DNA from: Doryteuthis pealeii
Lineage: Eukaryota > Mollusca > Cephalopoda > Myopsida > Loliginidae
Assembly: GCA_023376005.1 (NCBI GenBank)
Contig: CM042157.1
Span: 61,489,743-61,553,742, forward strand
Length of the DNA stretch: 64,000 bases
Direction: 5' to 3'
Below, one piece after another: positions 31,919 through 42,554 of this stretch. How positions within the stretch are numbered: position 1 is the stretch's first letter; each line of letters starts with the position of its first letter. The notes under the pieces are model-generated. The model made no database searches, was not told where the DNA came from, and saw only the letters and a list, made by a program, of their open reading frames with translations. Position numbers and translations under genes: made by a program.

Positions 31919-32687
31919 CAGGGTTTTGGGATCCTAGCTCTAAATTAAAGTTCACAAAATGAAAAAAGTGACAAAATTGCGGCCGCTGAGTTCAAGTTTG
32001 AATTTGGGAAACAGAGAGAAGTCGGGTGCGGTTAAATCAAGTAAACAGGTTCAATAAGTCCGAAGATATGATCTTGAATAACAACAAGACCCACATCTGA
32101 TTTTTAACCTGGTGTATTATCTGGGCAAAAGACTACCGATCTAAACAAAAATGGTTATCACTAACCCAGGTTCGAATCCTGGTCACGGTACCAAATTTGG
32201 TTTTATGCTAGTCACTGTACTTGATGAGATGAGATGACTTGGTCTAAGTTTCGGGATTACCACATGTAGCTTTAACGAACTTGCGTCAATTCTAAGTTAT
32301 GTAGTTCTTTAAAAAACACGTCAAGTACCATGTTTAGCATAGGAGCTCAGCCCTAGAGCTATATTCTTTATTTTTCTTATTATCTTCTGAGACTGTCTCA
32401 AGACATTAGCACAGTAGACACCAGTGAAAGTTTGATCATTTGCCAGGTAATCCACTTGCAGAACCCTTCTACATCTCCTAAACAGGGGCCATCACTTCCC
32501 CTTGTATAATCATCAGTAATATTTCAATAATGCTTGCCCAGCCTCATGGTTATGTATTGGAGAAAAATTCAAAAGGTTAAAGAGGATTAAAAAACAATAA
32601 AATTATTTCCCGCAATTTAATATCTGTTTTGTTTTTTGTTACCTAAAACACGTTCTATTTGAAAATTTAATCCTCCCTGGATTCGTT
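31919..32687. other. Unannotated, with a tRNA-like patch at 32150-32200
   Basis: CCAGGTTCGAATCCTGGTCA followed by CGGTACCA looks like a T arm plus acceptor 3' strand ending in CCA. No matching 5' half is visible, so it is a tRNA-derived retroposon piece, not a gene. The rest is unrecognised. Confidence 0.5.
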
Positions 32688-33314
32688 GGTTGGATGGATT
32701 TTACGGCATGTCACCACTTGTTGGATTATTTTATGCCGAATATGTTTTGTTTTATTCATTTTTGATGGGTATTATTCATTCTTGATGGGTATTCAAAATA
32801 TTTTTAACCTAATTTTTAAACACATTTTTAAAAAACTCATTTTTCTATTTAATCCATAGATAGGACCCTAACAGGTACTACACTGGGTTAAGAGTGGAAA
32901 TGGGGGTAATGGCGATGAAGGGGTACTCCAAATGCCCCAGAGCTTCAAAATTGGAACTACATCACGAGATGCAGTTTAACGCCCTACCCTAGCTACCGCC
33001 TTCTAGCACATACATGATAAAAAGTGTTGGGGTGTTTGCCATAAGGACAATACGACGGTACAATCATATGGATGCTAAGGATTGAAGGGACCAACCGATT
33101 GATCGGAGAGGGCCTCTCTGACCGCCAATCTAGCCTAAGTAAGGGCCAAAGTAGAGCGTTACATGTCATAGATTACTCATCCCCCAGGATTCCGTCCTTA
33201 AGTATCACGGGTCGCTTCACACAGCGAGCAGGTAGCCTCACTGGGTGAGGGGGTATTTTAACCCTCTGCAGAGGTGTAGTCGATGTATTCTTCTGCCCCC
33301 ACCGAACAGGGCGA
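32688..33314 (-). mobile_element. RETRO-B, older full-length copy
   Basis: Tail complement GATTTTACGGCATGTCACCA to head CCACCGAACAGGGCG. It contains a tandem duplication TTTTGATGGGTATTATTCAT / CTTGATGGGTATTCA near its 3' end. The same long subfamily as 20307-20936. Confidence 0.85.
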
Positions 33315-33600
33315 GAATTCGTCGTGACTTTCCGAACAGCTTAATACGTTAAGAAAACAAAACACCAGGGGGAGTAAATGCAAAAAATGCCTATATTTAA
33401 ATAAATAGATACAAAAAAGAAAGACAAAAACAAAAAACAAAAAAAACAAAAAAAAAGAAAGGAAAAGGGAAAAAATAGATAAAAAAGGAAAGACGAATGT
33501 CGACATGTTTAAGTAATTATCTCCCTTTGCCATATGTTGATGACGTCTACGTTACTAGTTTTGCTATTGATGCATAGACGTTAAAAAAAGACAAAGTCTT
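33315..33600. other. A-rich run and mollusc-typical motif
   Basis: An A-rich low-complexity run (33390-33480) is followed by AGTAATTATCTCCCTTTGCC (33514-33533), the motif also seen at 11558 and, as a variant, at 35209. Confidence 0.5.
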
Positions 33601-33860
33601 ATTTAATTGTTGCAAAAATGGCGTTGATACATTCTGCAGGCTTTCCCGCCAAAAAACAAGTGGTAAGCGTTTTACAACATTTTGCTTGCAGTCTCGAAAT
33701 CCATTCGCGTATTTTCGCGCTTTCCAACGAGACATCAGTCATTGAAACAAACGCAATGCAAAACAAAAGTAAACACATAAAGTATATCCTCCCTTCCCGC
33801 TCTTTCTCTTTCGCTGTATACGAATGGCGGTAAGGCAGCCGCCATTTTGAAAAAAATATT
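33601..33860. promoter_or_regulatory. Candidate CpG-rich promoter / first-exon region
   Basis: About 15 CpG in 250 bp, far above the window background. AAAATGGCG occurs twice in inward-facing orientation (33613-33621 plus, 33839-33847 minus, where CAAAATGGCGGC is a YY1-type core). Plus strand: a start at 33618 reads MALIHSAGFPAKKQ and then meets a good splice donor (CAAGTG-GTAAGC). Minus strand: a start at 33845-33843 reads MAAALPPFVYSERERAGRED, with a stop at 33735-33737. The two frames overlap head on, so at most one is likely to be a real exon. No downstream exon is recognised. Confidence 0.35.
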
Positions 33861-34423
33861 TCTTAAAGATATTTCTAAAAAAATGCGTTGGAGAAAGGCT
33901 GTTGAGCAGATACGGAAAAGCTATTGTCAGAAGAACGTTCAGTCAAAACAGCAGGCGTGTTTATTCTTTTAAAGCGTCTTTGTCATGGCAAATCGACTGT
34001 TACCAAACTCTGTAGCATTTTATATAATATATCCGGCATTACAGGCGGGACTGATCGCTTATTTCTGCCCTGAACTGTAGCTGACAGATTACTAATCGGA
34101 ATTCTTAATGCTAGCAATCTGACACCTCACGTAACATATAACTATTGTCTCAGCTTAACTTAGTACGATACAAGGCTAAACAGAAATACTGGATGGAATT
34201 AAACGAGGGCGTGCCTTCCTTTAAAATCAGCTTTTTAAATCCTGGCTCGAACATACATATATGCTAATATACAAATCATCTGTAAAGGGGTCCCCTCTCT
34301 CCTTGTATAAGGATAACGAAAAAAAAAGTGTTTGCTCCTTCACAAGTCATTGTGTTTTTCTTTACTTTTCTATTTTCTTTTTTCTTTAATGTAAAATATT
34401 ATTTTCTTGTCCATTATTTTAAA
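33846..34423. other. Low-repeat DNA, no recognisable feature
   Basis: The longest stretch without an identified repeat. Could hold introns or UTR of a gene starting at 33.6-33.85 kb, but no exon can be supported. Confidence 0.4.
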
Positions 34424-34490
34424 CTAGCAAGAATATGCGCCCTCCTGGGGTAAGTATTTAAGTTATAATATAATGAAATATACTAAACTG
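34424..34490 (-). mobile_element. Helitron-1 3' end fragment
   Basis: On the minus strand it ends CCCCAGGAGGGCGCATATTC, TTG, CTAG, then T: the family hairpin and CTAG terminus, with a degraded stem. The rest fades out by about 34490. Confidence 0.65.
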
Positions 34491-34722
34491 ACAGAACCTG
34501 TGGATATACCAAAGTATGATGATTTAATTATTACTACGTTTGATATGTTAAGAGCTATTGCAGATATTTCAAAAAGCAAAAAATATAATAATCTTCATTC
34601 AACTCTCTCGTATTCTATTTTTTTCCTTCTTTTCCTTTTTCATTATATTCGATTGAAACAGGTTAGCGTTACCGCTTCTTTGCACTTCGGGATATAAACC
34701 GCCCCTTGTAATATTAATTTTA

Positions 34723-34985
34723 GTATTATTTGTATTATTCTGATTATTGTCCTCACCTTGGTTGTTATCTGTACAATGTTTCGGTCGATGTGCATTCCGG
34801 CCTTCTTCATGTATTTCTTGTCGGACTCGGGAACCATCTCGGACTCGGGAACCTTCTTTTCGTGATCGGAAGCCATCACGGAACTTCGAACCTAACCCTT
34901 TATTCAGTCCAAGGAAGAAGGCACATCGGCCAAAACGTTGTAACAATGGAGATAAGGACAATAGTCCGAATAATACAAATAATAC
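34723..34985. mobile_element. Foldback element Q, complete
   Basis: Arms of about 75-80 bp: GTATTATTTGTATTATTCTG, ATTATTGTCCTCACC ... CGATGTGCATTCCGG on the left, and the inverted counterpart ending AATAGTCCGAATAATACAAA TAATAC on the right (arms 34723-34806 and 34912-34985). The centre has a repeated CTCGGACTCGGGAACC. It is open in several frames over its length, but no frame resembles a protein. Related halves occur at 15170-15375 and 50944-51075. Confidence 0.8.
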
Positions 34986-35153
34986 TAATCATCAGGCCTC
35001 ATCTAAAAAATTCAGAGAAATGATATTATTTTTAGTTGATAATATTTCTAAAGCCGATCACGTTTTATCGTTAAACCACAAATAAAATAAATAAATAAAT
35101 AAATGCCCCCCCCACCAAAAATATGTATATAATTTATATAGAAAAAAGATCTT

Positions 35154-35334
35154 TTGATGACATGATTAAAAGATTTAATAAGTAATAGAGAGTTACTTCC
35201 CCTGTTTTATAATTACCTCCCCTTTGTGGAACTCTTTGACGTTTCTGAGAGTATATAATTTCTCAGTAAACTGTAACATTATTCTAAGTAGAATAAAGCT
35301 TTCTTAAGCCTAACCGTGTGTCCGTTTATTATTA
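35154..35334 (+). mobile_element. LTR-like segment
   Basis: TGATGACATG at the 5' side, a TATA-like AGTATATAATTTC at 35251, a poly(A) signal GAATAAAG at 35291, and an end at TTATTATTACA. Spacing of TATA, AATAAA and a terminal CA fits a short LTR. No second LTR or internal coding region is present, so this is tentative. Confidence 0.35.
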
Positions 35335-35657
35335 CAAAAGGTTTGTCAATTAGGATACGGGTCTCGAAATTACGACTCGGGAATCATATGTGACCCACCC
35401 ATGGCATACGATACTCCTGGACTAGTTCATTGCGCAACTAAGAGCCAGAACTCAGGGTCTATTGAAAATTAAGTTAACTATTTTTGAAAATATTTAGAAT
35501 AACAATTTAATACTTGAGGATAATAAGATATGTTGAAACTAAAATAATTGAAAATATGCAATATTGTTGGGAACACTGATAAGTATTAAACAAAACAAAG
35601 AGGTAATTAAGATTTCTGGTAAAAGATATTATGTACATAAGGTTGAAACAGATTATA

Positions 35658-35861
35658 CGTAAATCTACACTGAAAATGCGAATTTGTTCGAATCAATACA
35701 ACTGCATGTTTTAACACGAAAATATCACAAAATGTGTTCTTAATTGTGCATTATTTGAAATGAACTTAATTGTTATTAAGAACACATTTTATGATATTTT
35801 CGTGTTAAATCATGCAGTTGTATTGATTCGAACAAATTCGTATTTTCCGTGTAGATTTACG
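35658..35861. mobile_element. Palindrome P7 built from MITE-E sequence
   Basis: Arms 35658-35744 and 35774-35861 are about 87 bp and near perfect. They include AACACGAAAATATCACAAAA and TGTTCTTAAT, the same sequence as the MITE-E interior, so this is a head-to-head MITE-E rearrangement. Loop about 29 bp. Confidence 0.88.
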
Positions 35862-36089
35862 GTGAAATGAAAATGGCCGACCAAAACGTGAAATACGGTA
35901 AATGAATAAAATGAAATAAAATAAATGATAAATTAAATGAATAATTCATTTAAATTTTATTAATTCCTTTATCGAACACACTTGTTTTGTTCCCCTTTAG
36001 ATTTCAAAATTGTGTAAAATGTCCGACGGAGCTCTTGTAATGAAACGTTTGTATTTCGTTAAGTTGGGGAATTATGAAATTGTAGTAAG

Positions 36090-36180
36090 CGAGTTCAAAC
36101 TCCAGTCAAGCTATTACATTTACTATCGGACTGATACCCTTTGGAAAAGTATGAACCCCCCCCCCATTCTCAAACTACGG
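36090..36180 (+). mobile_element. SINE-C fragment
   Basis: AGCGAGTTCAAACTCCAGTC (B-box region), then CGGACTGATACCCTTTGG and AAAAGTATGAACC: the middle of SINE-C. The next 320 bp to 36499 are unrecognised. Confidence 0.6.
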
Positions 36181-36499
36181 GTACCTCTACTGTCCTTCCT
36201 TCTACACGGATGACTTTGGTATTAAATAATCCACACAAATCACACAATGCTATGTGACGCACAGGATATTTCTTCAGACAACAAGAAAGGAGAAGAGGGT
36301 TGTGAAGCTAAGGATGTGAAACTAATAATGATGATGGACTCTCCCGTCGATTTCGACGTATGAGTGTTTATACAATGAACGTCCACACAGTGATTTGTTT
36401 ATAATGGTGAAGGCTTGGTGTTGGACCATCCACACTTTTTGGCACAGTCGATAGGAAAGAATTGGTGCATCAAGGGTTGCCACAAACCCAATCAACGAC

Positions 36500-36734
36500 C
36501 GACCTCAGGAATATTGAATTCAGAGTTATCTTTCTCCTAGACTGGTTACCTACCCAAGGCTGAAGGGCCGAGTCTGCCCTACGATTTAACCCATAGCTGG
36601 AGGGAGAATATATGGATTCATACCTTTCCAAAGGGTATTAGCACTATGTGAAAGGCCAACAGCTTCGTCTAGGAATTGTACTCGAATCGACGAGTCCATT
36701 TTCCACGACTCTAACCACTGGCCCACGCGTCTCC

Positions 36735-36735
<1 letters not shown>
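36500..36735 (-). mobile_element. SINE-C, nearly complete
   Basis: Minus-strand order: head (TGGGCCAGTGGTTAGAGTCG, B box TCGATTCGAGTACA), then GTGCTAATACCCTTTGG, CATATATTCTCCCTCCAGC, CTAGGAGAAAGATAACTC. It abuts an (AAT)n run on the 5' side of its head. Confidence 0.8.

Positions 36736-36737
<2 letters not shown>

Positions 36738-36789
<52 letters not shown>
36738..36789. repeat. (AAT)17 microsatellite
   Basis: Perfect trinucleotide run between a SINE-C and a LINE-II 3' end. The LINE-II 3' tail is itself (TAA)n, so the run may be the tail of an earlier copy. Confidence 0.95.
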
Positions 36790-37650
36790 TGAGAGTGAAA
36801 GTTTGGTTTGTTTTGTTTTACGGCATATCAGCCTCAGTGGGTCAGTTAATGCCGATAAAGTTTTGAAATAGTCATTCTTAATGGATAATCAATTTTTTTT
36901 ATAAATACATTTTTCTATTTAACCCATAGATGGGACCCTAACAGGTACTACCACTCGGGTCAGAGTGGACCAGGGAGCAATGGTGATGAAGGGGTGCTCC
37001 ACATTCCCCAAACCTCCAAAACTGGAACCTCACCATCAGATAAAGTTTAACGTCATTCCCAGGACATGTAGACCCTCAGTCACCGCCTTCTAGCACCCAT
37101 GTGATAAAAAGGGTTGAGGCTTGCCATAAGGACAATAGGGTTGGGGTAATCATATAGGTGCTAGGGCTTGACGTGACCAGCCGATTGGTCGGAGGGAGCC
37201 TCTCCAACCGCCCGTCTAGCCTAAGTAAGTGTCTAAGTGGAGTGTTACGGGTCATGAACTGCTCATCCACCAAGACTCCGTCCTTAAGCATCACGGGTTG
37301 TCACCCACGACCAACAGGTGGCCCCATTTGGGGAGTCTTACCCTCTGCAGAGGTGCAGTTGGTAAATTCTATCGCCCTACCGACAGGGTGGGTGAGTGAA
37401 AGTGATACCAATTGTAGTTGGTGCACTTGGAACGGTCCCAATAAACTTGGGAAAAAAGACTAGAAGAGCTGGAAATCAGAGGAAGAATTGAGACCATCCA
37501 GACTACTGCATTGTTGCAATCGGATAGAATACTCAGAAGAGTCCTGGAGACCTGAGGAGATTGTTGTCACTTAGACTTCAGTGAAATATCATCAGCTAAC
37601 ACTGATGTGAAAAACTCCAAAGGAGTGAATATTAATAAAGAGACAATGTT
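36790..37650 (+). pseudogene. LINE-II 3' end interrupted by RETRO-B
   Basis: NMRVKV is encoded at 36788-36801 and VIPIVVGALGTVPINLGK resumes at 37397, continuing ELEIRGRIETIQTTALLQS and ILRRVLET with a stop at 37550. The 3' UTR (CATCAGCTAACACTGATGTG, CTCCAAAGGAGTGAATATTA) ends in ATAA. The protein is the last 60 residues of the LINE-II polyprotein, with one frameshift (AAAAAAGAC). Confidence 0.85.
36802..37393 (-). mobile_element. RETRO-B with 9-bp target duplication
   Basis: Flanked by exact GAGTGAAAG at 36793-36801 and 37394-37402, inserted into the LINE-II coding end. Length 592 bp. Sequence is very close to the copies at 12374 and 16512, so the insertion is among the youngest in the window. 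Confidence 0.93.
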
Positions 37651-37864
37651 GTTTTTACGAATAAGACATATGTTCGACAAAACACTATCTTTAATGAAAA
37701 CATCTTGTGTTATTTCGTCCGTTGCACTAATATGTTGTTATCATTGTTGGGAATGGCATTAGTATGGTCAACATTATCGTATTTTCCAATAGAGAGAATA
37801 TCTAATCGGTGGTGGGTGGTGAGTGTAGGAGTGATGCCGAGGGATCTAAGAATCCGCGTGTGTG

Positions 37865-37867
37865 TAT

Positions 37868-37921
<54 letters not shown>

Positions 37922-38226
37922 AATCAGACACTGTTGAACAGGCACACACACACACACACACACACGCATAAACAAACACACACCCACACCCACACCCACA
38001 CACACGCACAGAGTTTGGATGACATGAAACAAAACAAAATGGACAGCCACTCGCAATAACTTCAGTCTCAGAGATCTTCTGTAGATGAGATTTTTATCTC
38101 GAAATATAAAGGATTTTTTTTAATTACAGGTTAACAAACAACACCATAGTTACCTTATTGTTCTTTACACTTGTATTGTGATAGCCTTCAAAACCAACCA
38201 CCAAACCGCACACATATATATATATT

Positions 38227-38263
<37 letters not shown>

Positions 38264-38352
38264 GTGTGTATGTGTGTGTGTGTGTGTGTGTCTGTCTGTA
38301 TGTGTGTGTCTGTATGTATGTATGTCTGTGTGTCTGCGTGTCTGTGTGTCTA
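37865..38352. repeat. (TA)n, (CA)n and (TG)n tracts
   Basis: (TA) run at 37865-37919, (CA)n with CACACC variants at 37941-38010, then (TA)n(TG)n at 38211-38352 with TGTCTGTATG variants. Predicted frames are dipeptide artefacts. Confidence 0.92.
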
Positions 38353-38395
38353 CTAATTCGGTATGAACTGCTTAGATATCAACAATATATATATT

Positions 38396-38655
38396 TACCA
38401 ACTTCTCCACACGAGCAGGTCACGAACACCAAGCTAATTTCAGGTTCGAAGTCAGAATTTTCCTTCTCCTAGACTGTTCTCCAAACCAAGGTTAAAAACC
38501 CCAGCTACCCATAGCTGGATGGAGAATAACTGAATTCATGCTTTTCCCAAGGGTATTAGCGCTATGTGTAATGCAAACAGCTTCGTCCAGGATTTGAACT
38601 CGCCTCGTCGTATCCTACATTTCCTATAACGGTAACTATTACACCACGCGCCTCT
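38396..38655 (-). mobile_element. SINE-C, full length
   Basis: The most complete copy: head GAGGCGCGTGGTGTAATAGT, B box GAGTTCAAATCCTGG, body CATAGCGCTAATACCCTTGG, AGCTATGGGTAGCTGGGG, end GTGACCTGCTCGTGTGG. About 260 bp. Confidence 0.85.
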
Positions 38656-38825
38656 AGCTTATAAACAATATCAACAATAAGATATGGCACAAGGTTGAAA
38701 ATACGGTGCACCCAGTAGATAACTTATCTGGAACTTATTGCAATTAATAAAATTCTTATTTTGAACTTATTGTAAAGCTGCATGATAAACAACATTTTCC
38801 CCTTTCGCCATGATTACAAAATGGG

Positions 38826-38864
<39 letters not shown>

Positions 38865-38902
38865 ATTCGGTATGAACTGCTTAGGTATCAACAATATACA
38901 TA

Positions 38903-39006
38903 TTTCCCAATCACCCTCAGGTCACTAACACAACGTCAATTTCTTAAGCGGAGTTTAACAGGTTTGAATTCAGAGTTTTCCTTCTCCTAGACTGGTTGCC
39001 AAACCT
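38903..39006 (-). mobile_element. SINE-C 3' fragment
   Basis: TTTAACAGGTTTGAATTCAG, TCCTTCTCCTAGACTGG; preceded by AATTCGGTATGAACTGCTTA, also present upstream of the copy at 38396 (38355), so flank and SINE were duplicated together. Confidence 0.7.
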
Positions 39007-39104
39007 GATATTACATCAGGATTTTATCTTACAGGTCCAGAAGCCGAATCTCGTGGATACACTCATATTCGCATTTATTATTAAAGATGTACGCCATTGA
39101 TCTA

Positions 39105-39506
39105 TCTATACATATATAAAGGGCAGTTGTGTGTATGTGTATGTCCGGAGGAAACTTCGAAAATAAAACAATTAACAACAAAGTAAATATATATACACAT
39201 TAAATATCACCAGATCTTGGTTTCTGAGCAAAAATAACAGAATTTGATTTATATTCGTGAAGATAATTAAAAAATAAGATTTAAATGATAACAGCATGGA
39301 ATTCTTTTTTTCATTGAATATTTTAGATAGTAGACATTAACATTTATTTTCGCAGTCGCTGGATCAATGCAAGGTCTATTTTTTTACATTGGAATTTAAA
39401 TGGGGCATCCCACGAGGATCCAATTCTCGATTAAACAATAATGGATCTGCGAGACTACCTTTTTTTACTCACCTCAACACAGGTGACGCCAGGAACCCGC
39501 TTCTAG
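39105..39506 (+). mobile_element. Helitron-2
   Basis: Starts TCTATACATATATAAAGGGC after an A and ends CCCGCTTCTAG before T. The 3' hairpin (CAGGTGACGCCAGGAACCCG) is partly decayed relative to 58292-58697. Length 402 bp, no TIR, no coding sequence. Confidence 0.85.
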
Positions 39507-39920
39507 TAATGAATAAATCCAAGGTAAATAGTAGAACAGACTAGACTGTTTAGCCTTGTCTCGTTCTAGGAAGAGGCAAATTCAATATGTTATATACTTC
39601 TTTGCATCGGTCATATAAATGGCGAGAGAGATTCATTTTGCTTTCTTTTTTATGCCTGTTTCTTTTACTTTTTTCTTTCATTTATTCCTTTTTTTTTTGT
39701 TGTTGTTGTTTTCACTTTCTTGTGTCTTCCATTCTCACTTTCGTCCACTCTTTCTTTTTTAATGCATTAATTTATTTCTTTTCTTTCTTTTTTTTCTTTT
39801 TTTACCTAGTTCGTTTACTAGTTTAAGATAAATAGCATAATTTTTCAAATTTTATTTGGTACTATTAAATACTATTAAGACTATAATATTCTTCGGATTA
39901 TTTTATTCATCACTGTAAGG

Positions 39921-40262
39921 CAACGGTCCCCAACCACCGGGTCGCGACACGGTACCGGGCCACACAGAACGTTTGAATTTTTCTTTTTTTTTTATATTTA
40001 TTTCTTATTAGAAAGGATTTTCGTTCTAAAATAAATATTTTCGTTTACAGAGATGTTGTTGATTATTAATTTATGAACAAAAGGTTGTTTATTGTCTGTT
40101 GATGTTTGCATTTGACATAAGACCACTGTGGATGATTTATTATTAGATTACATCATTAACGATTATGGAGCAAATGTAGGCCGGAGCATATGAAGGACGG
40201 TCCGTGAAAATATTATCTTAGATGAAACCGGTCCGTGGCGCAAAAAAGGTTGGGGACCACTG
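39921..40262. mobile_element. hAT MITE with 8-bp target duplication
   Basis: Termini CAACGGTCCCCAACC and GGTTGGGGACCACTG are 15-bp inverted repeats; the consensus CAGNGGTCCCCAACC is a classic hAT terminus. The exact duplication CTGTAAGG lies at 39913-39920 and 40263-40270. Subterminal ACCGGGTCGCGACACGG and CCGGTCCGTGGCGC are also inverted. 342 bp, non-coding, mobilised in trans. Confidence 0.95.
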
Positions 40263-40454
40263 CTGTAAGGTGTTTGACGTCACACTTAAGGCATTTTACG
40301 GGCAAAAAATGTTCATTTTTATATACATGGGTGTTCCACGAGATATCATTGATCCATGAGATAAACCCTGAAACATAAGCCCCAAAAGTTTGAAAATCAG
40401 TGCTCTAAATCATTTAATTCGTTATAATAATTTTAAACTGTTACATTTTTAGCA

Positions 40455-40482
40455 CTCGGGTAGCACTAGGTACATCTGCTAG
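40455..40482 (+). mobile_element. Helitron-2-like 3' end
   Basis: CACTCGGGTAGCACTAGGTA, CATCTG and CTAG before T resembles a decayed ACCCGGGTAGC...GGGT hairpin with a CTAG terminus. No 5' end found. Confidence 0.45.
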
Positions 40483-40909
40483 TCTGCAATGTTTTTTATA
40501 CTGGGAACCTTCCTTGAGATATGGTGTGTCCTAATCTGTATAGGACTTGGGGTTTACAGTGGATGGAAAAAACGTATAAAACGGATTGAGAAACATTAAA
40601 TGCTCGAAATTCAGACAGGATAGTGGAACATAACATAATTTTATTGTGTTGATTATTCTTTAAAAAATATGACCAAATTATGTTTTTAGATACACAAAAC
40701 GTAACAGCGAGGAAATGGCCAAGTTATAAGTCTTTGTCGTATGTATAAGAAGCAATATATATTTATAATTTATTTATCTTAAACTAGTAAATGAACTACG
40801 TAAAAAAGGAAAAAAAAAGAAGAAAATAAATAAAGTATTGCATTAAAAAAGAAAGAGTGAACAAAAGTGAGAATGGAATATAACCGATGGCTGAGGGCTC
40901 TTATAACCC

Positions 40910-40958
<49 letters not shown>

Positions 40959-41174
40959 GTGAAGGAGGACAATGCCCGTAAAGACCTTTATTTTTATTAC
41001 TTCCTGTGAGAATCTTATGGGAAATTTCTTTGCTTAACTGCCCATTACCATATTCACTTTCTCATCAGATATTGCTGTGCATCAATTAATAGCCATTTTT
41101 TTCAATATATTTAACGGTAAAACAAAGCACAGGAAGATGCAGGTTCCTGCCTTATTTTTTAAAAATAACGTAAT
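40483..41174. other. (TA)n tract, otherwise unrecognised
   Basis: (TA)n at 40913-40953. Remaining sequence shows no frame or element beyond the inverted-repeat arm. Confidence 0.5.
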
Positions 41175-41177
41175 CAG

Positions 41178-41217
<40 letters not shown>

Positions 41218-41235
41218 TGCTCTTTTTGAGTTTTC

Positions 41236-41287
<52 letters not shown>

Positions 41288-41348
41288 TGCTCTTTGATTT
41301 TCTATTATTTTTATTATTATTATTATTATTTGCTCTTTTTGAGTTTTC

Positions 41349-41399
<51 letters not shown>
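41175..41399. repeat. LINE-II tail amplified: (TTA)n with three 3'-end units
   Basis: Four (TTA)n runs are separated by three copies of TTTGCTCTTTTTGAGTTTTC or a shorter variant. That unit corresponds to the last 20 bp of LINE-II (TTCACTCCTTTTGAGTTTTT). The 3' terminus plus tail is therefore repeated in tandem. Confidence 0.85.
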
Positions 41400-41400
<1 letters not shown>

Positions 41401-42554
41401 CTCCTTGAGATTTTTCACATCCGCCTGAGCTGGTGGTCTTTCACTTCAATCTACGTGACAGCAAGTCTCCTCGGGTCTCCAGGGTTCTTTTATTCTAGCT
41501 GATCTCAACAATGCTGTTTGGAAGGTCTCGATTCTTCCTCTAATTTCCCATCCCTCCAGACACTTTTCCAAACCCTTGCAGACCTTTTCAAAGGCACCAA
41601 TTACAATTGCTACAGGCTTTAGTTCATGTTCGACAGTTGTTTTTTGTTTTTTTTTAGTCCTCTGGCATGGTCAAAGTAGTTGTCTATATTTTTGTTTTCT
41701 TTCACTTTTCCTTTGTAATCCGCCGGGACGGAAAGGTTCACGAGATGACAAGATCTCTTTTTCTTGTTAATTAACACGAGGTCTAGTCTCCTAGCCGGGA
41801 TTAGGTGATCCGTCTCTATCTTAAAGTCCCAGAGAATTTTATGCGTCTTATTCTCCAGAACAAATTCCAGTTTGTGCATTGTTGCAAGATGGGTACATTA
41901 TCCTGACTTTTGTGAGCTAGGACTACTAATGGAAGGGGGGAGGAAGAAATAATAAAGGTTTAAAAAATAGTGATGAGCCAAAACAGGATGAACGATGATT
42001 TGACCGTAGCGTGACCCCGAACTGAGAATTGAGTGGCAAGCGGAAGTCGGGTGTTGACCGCAAGCGGAAGTCGGGTGTTGACCGGAAGTCACGTGGTGAC
42101 GTGGAACAACAAAGAAAGCTATCGGCCTCTTTCCGATTTGGGACGTCGTAGGGTACAGACCTGATCTTGGGTCCCTTATGGGATCACAGTAATCTAGAAG
42201 TATAGTTCTCTCTCTTTCTCTCTGCCTTTCCTCCTCTCTGGTATGTGCCCACTAAACGAGCACGATAATAAAGGAGCAGTTGTGACTACATATTTCTCGT
42301 GTTGTAATTTCTATCAACACCATTTTAGCACTGTGAATTTGGAGGAACGTGGACGAGACCCGCTATATAATATATACGCTGCCGCCACCTTACCGTTATT
42401 GGAGTAGCGCTCGAAAAAAAGGGACAACGCGACATATATCATTTTGGTACCGTGAAAATATACCACTACGGTACACATATACCATTTAATATCATGGAGA
42501 AAATTTAATTTCTTGCACAATTTCCCACCCAATCGTTCCTAGTCTTGTATTCTC

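Larger units (their letters stand above)
39729..40878. repeat. Long inverted repeat flanking about 0.95 kb
   Basis: The left arm 39729-39835 (TCCATTCTCACTTTCG, ACTCTTTCTTTTTTAATGCA, GTTTACTAGTTTAAGATAAA) is the reverse complement of 40783-40878 with about 90% identity by eye. Between them lie an intact hAT MITE and a Helitron-like 3' end. It could be one large TIR element or two inverted copies of a repeat. Confidence 0.85.

Noticed and set aside
34599..35085. Arg/Ser-rich proteins on both strands
   Set aside because: They lie across the inverted arms of foldback Q; symmetry of the element creates similar frames on both strands.
35154..35334. A full LTR retrotransposon near 35.2 kb
   Set aside because: TATA and poly(A) signals alone; no second LTR, primer site or gag/pol, so only an LTR-like segment is listed.
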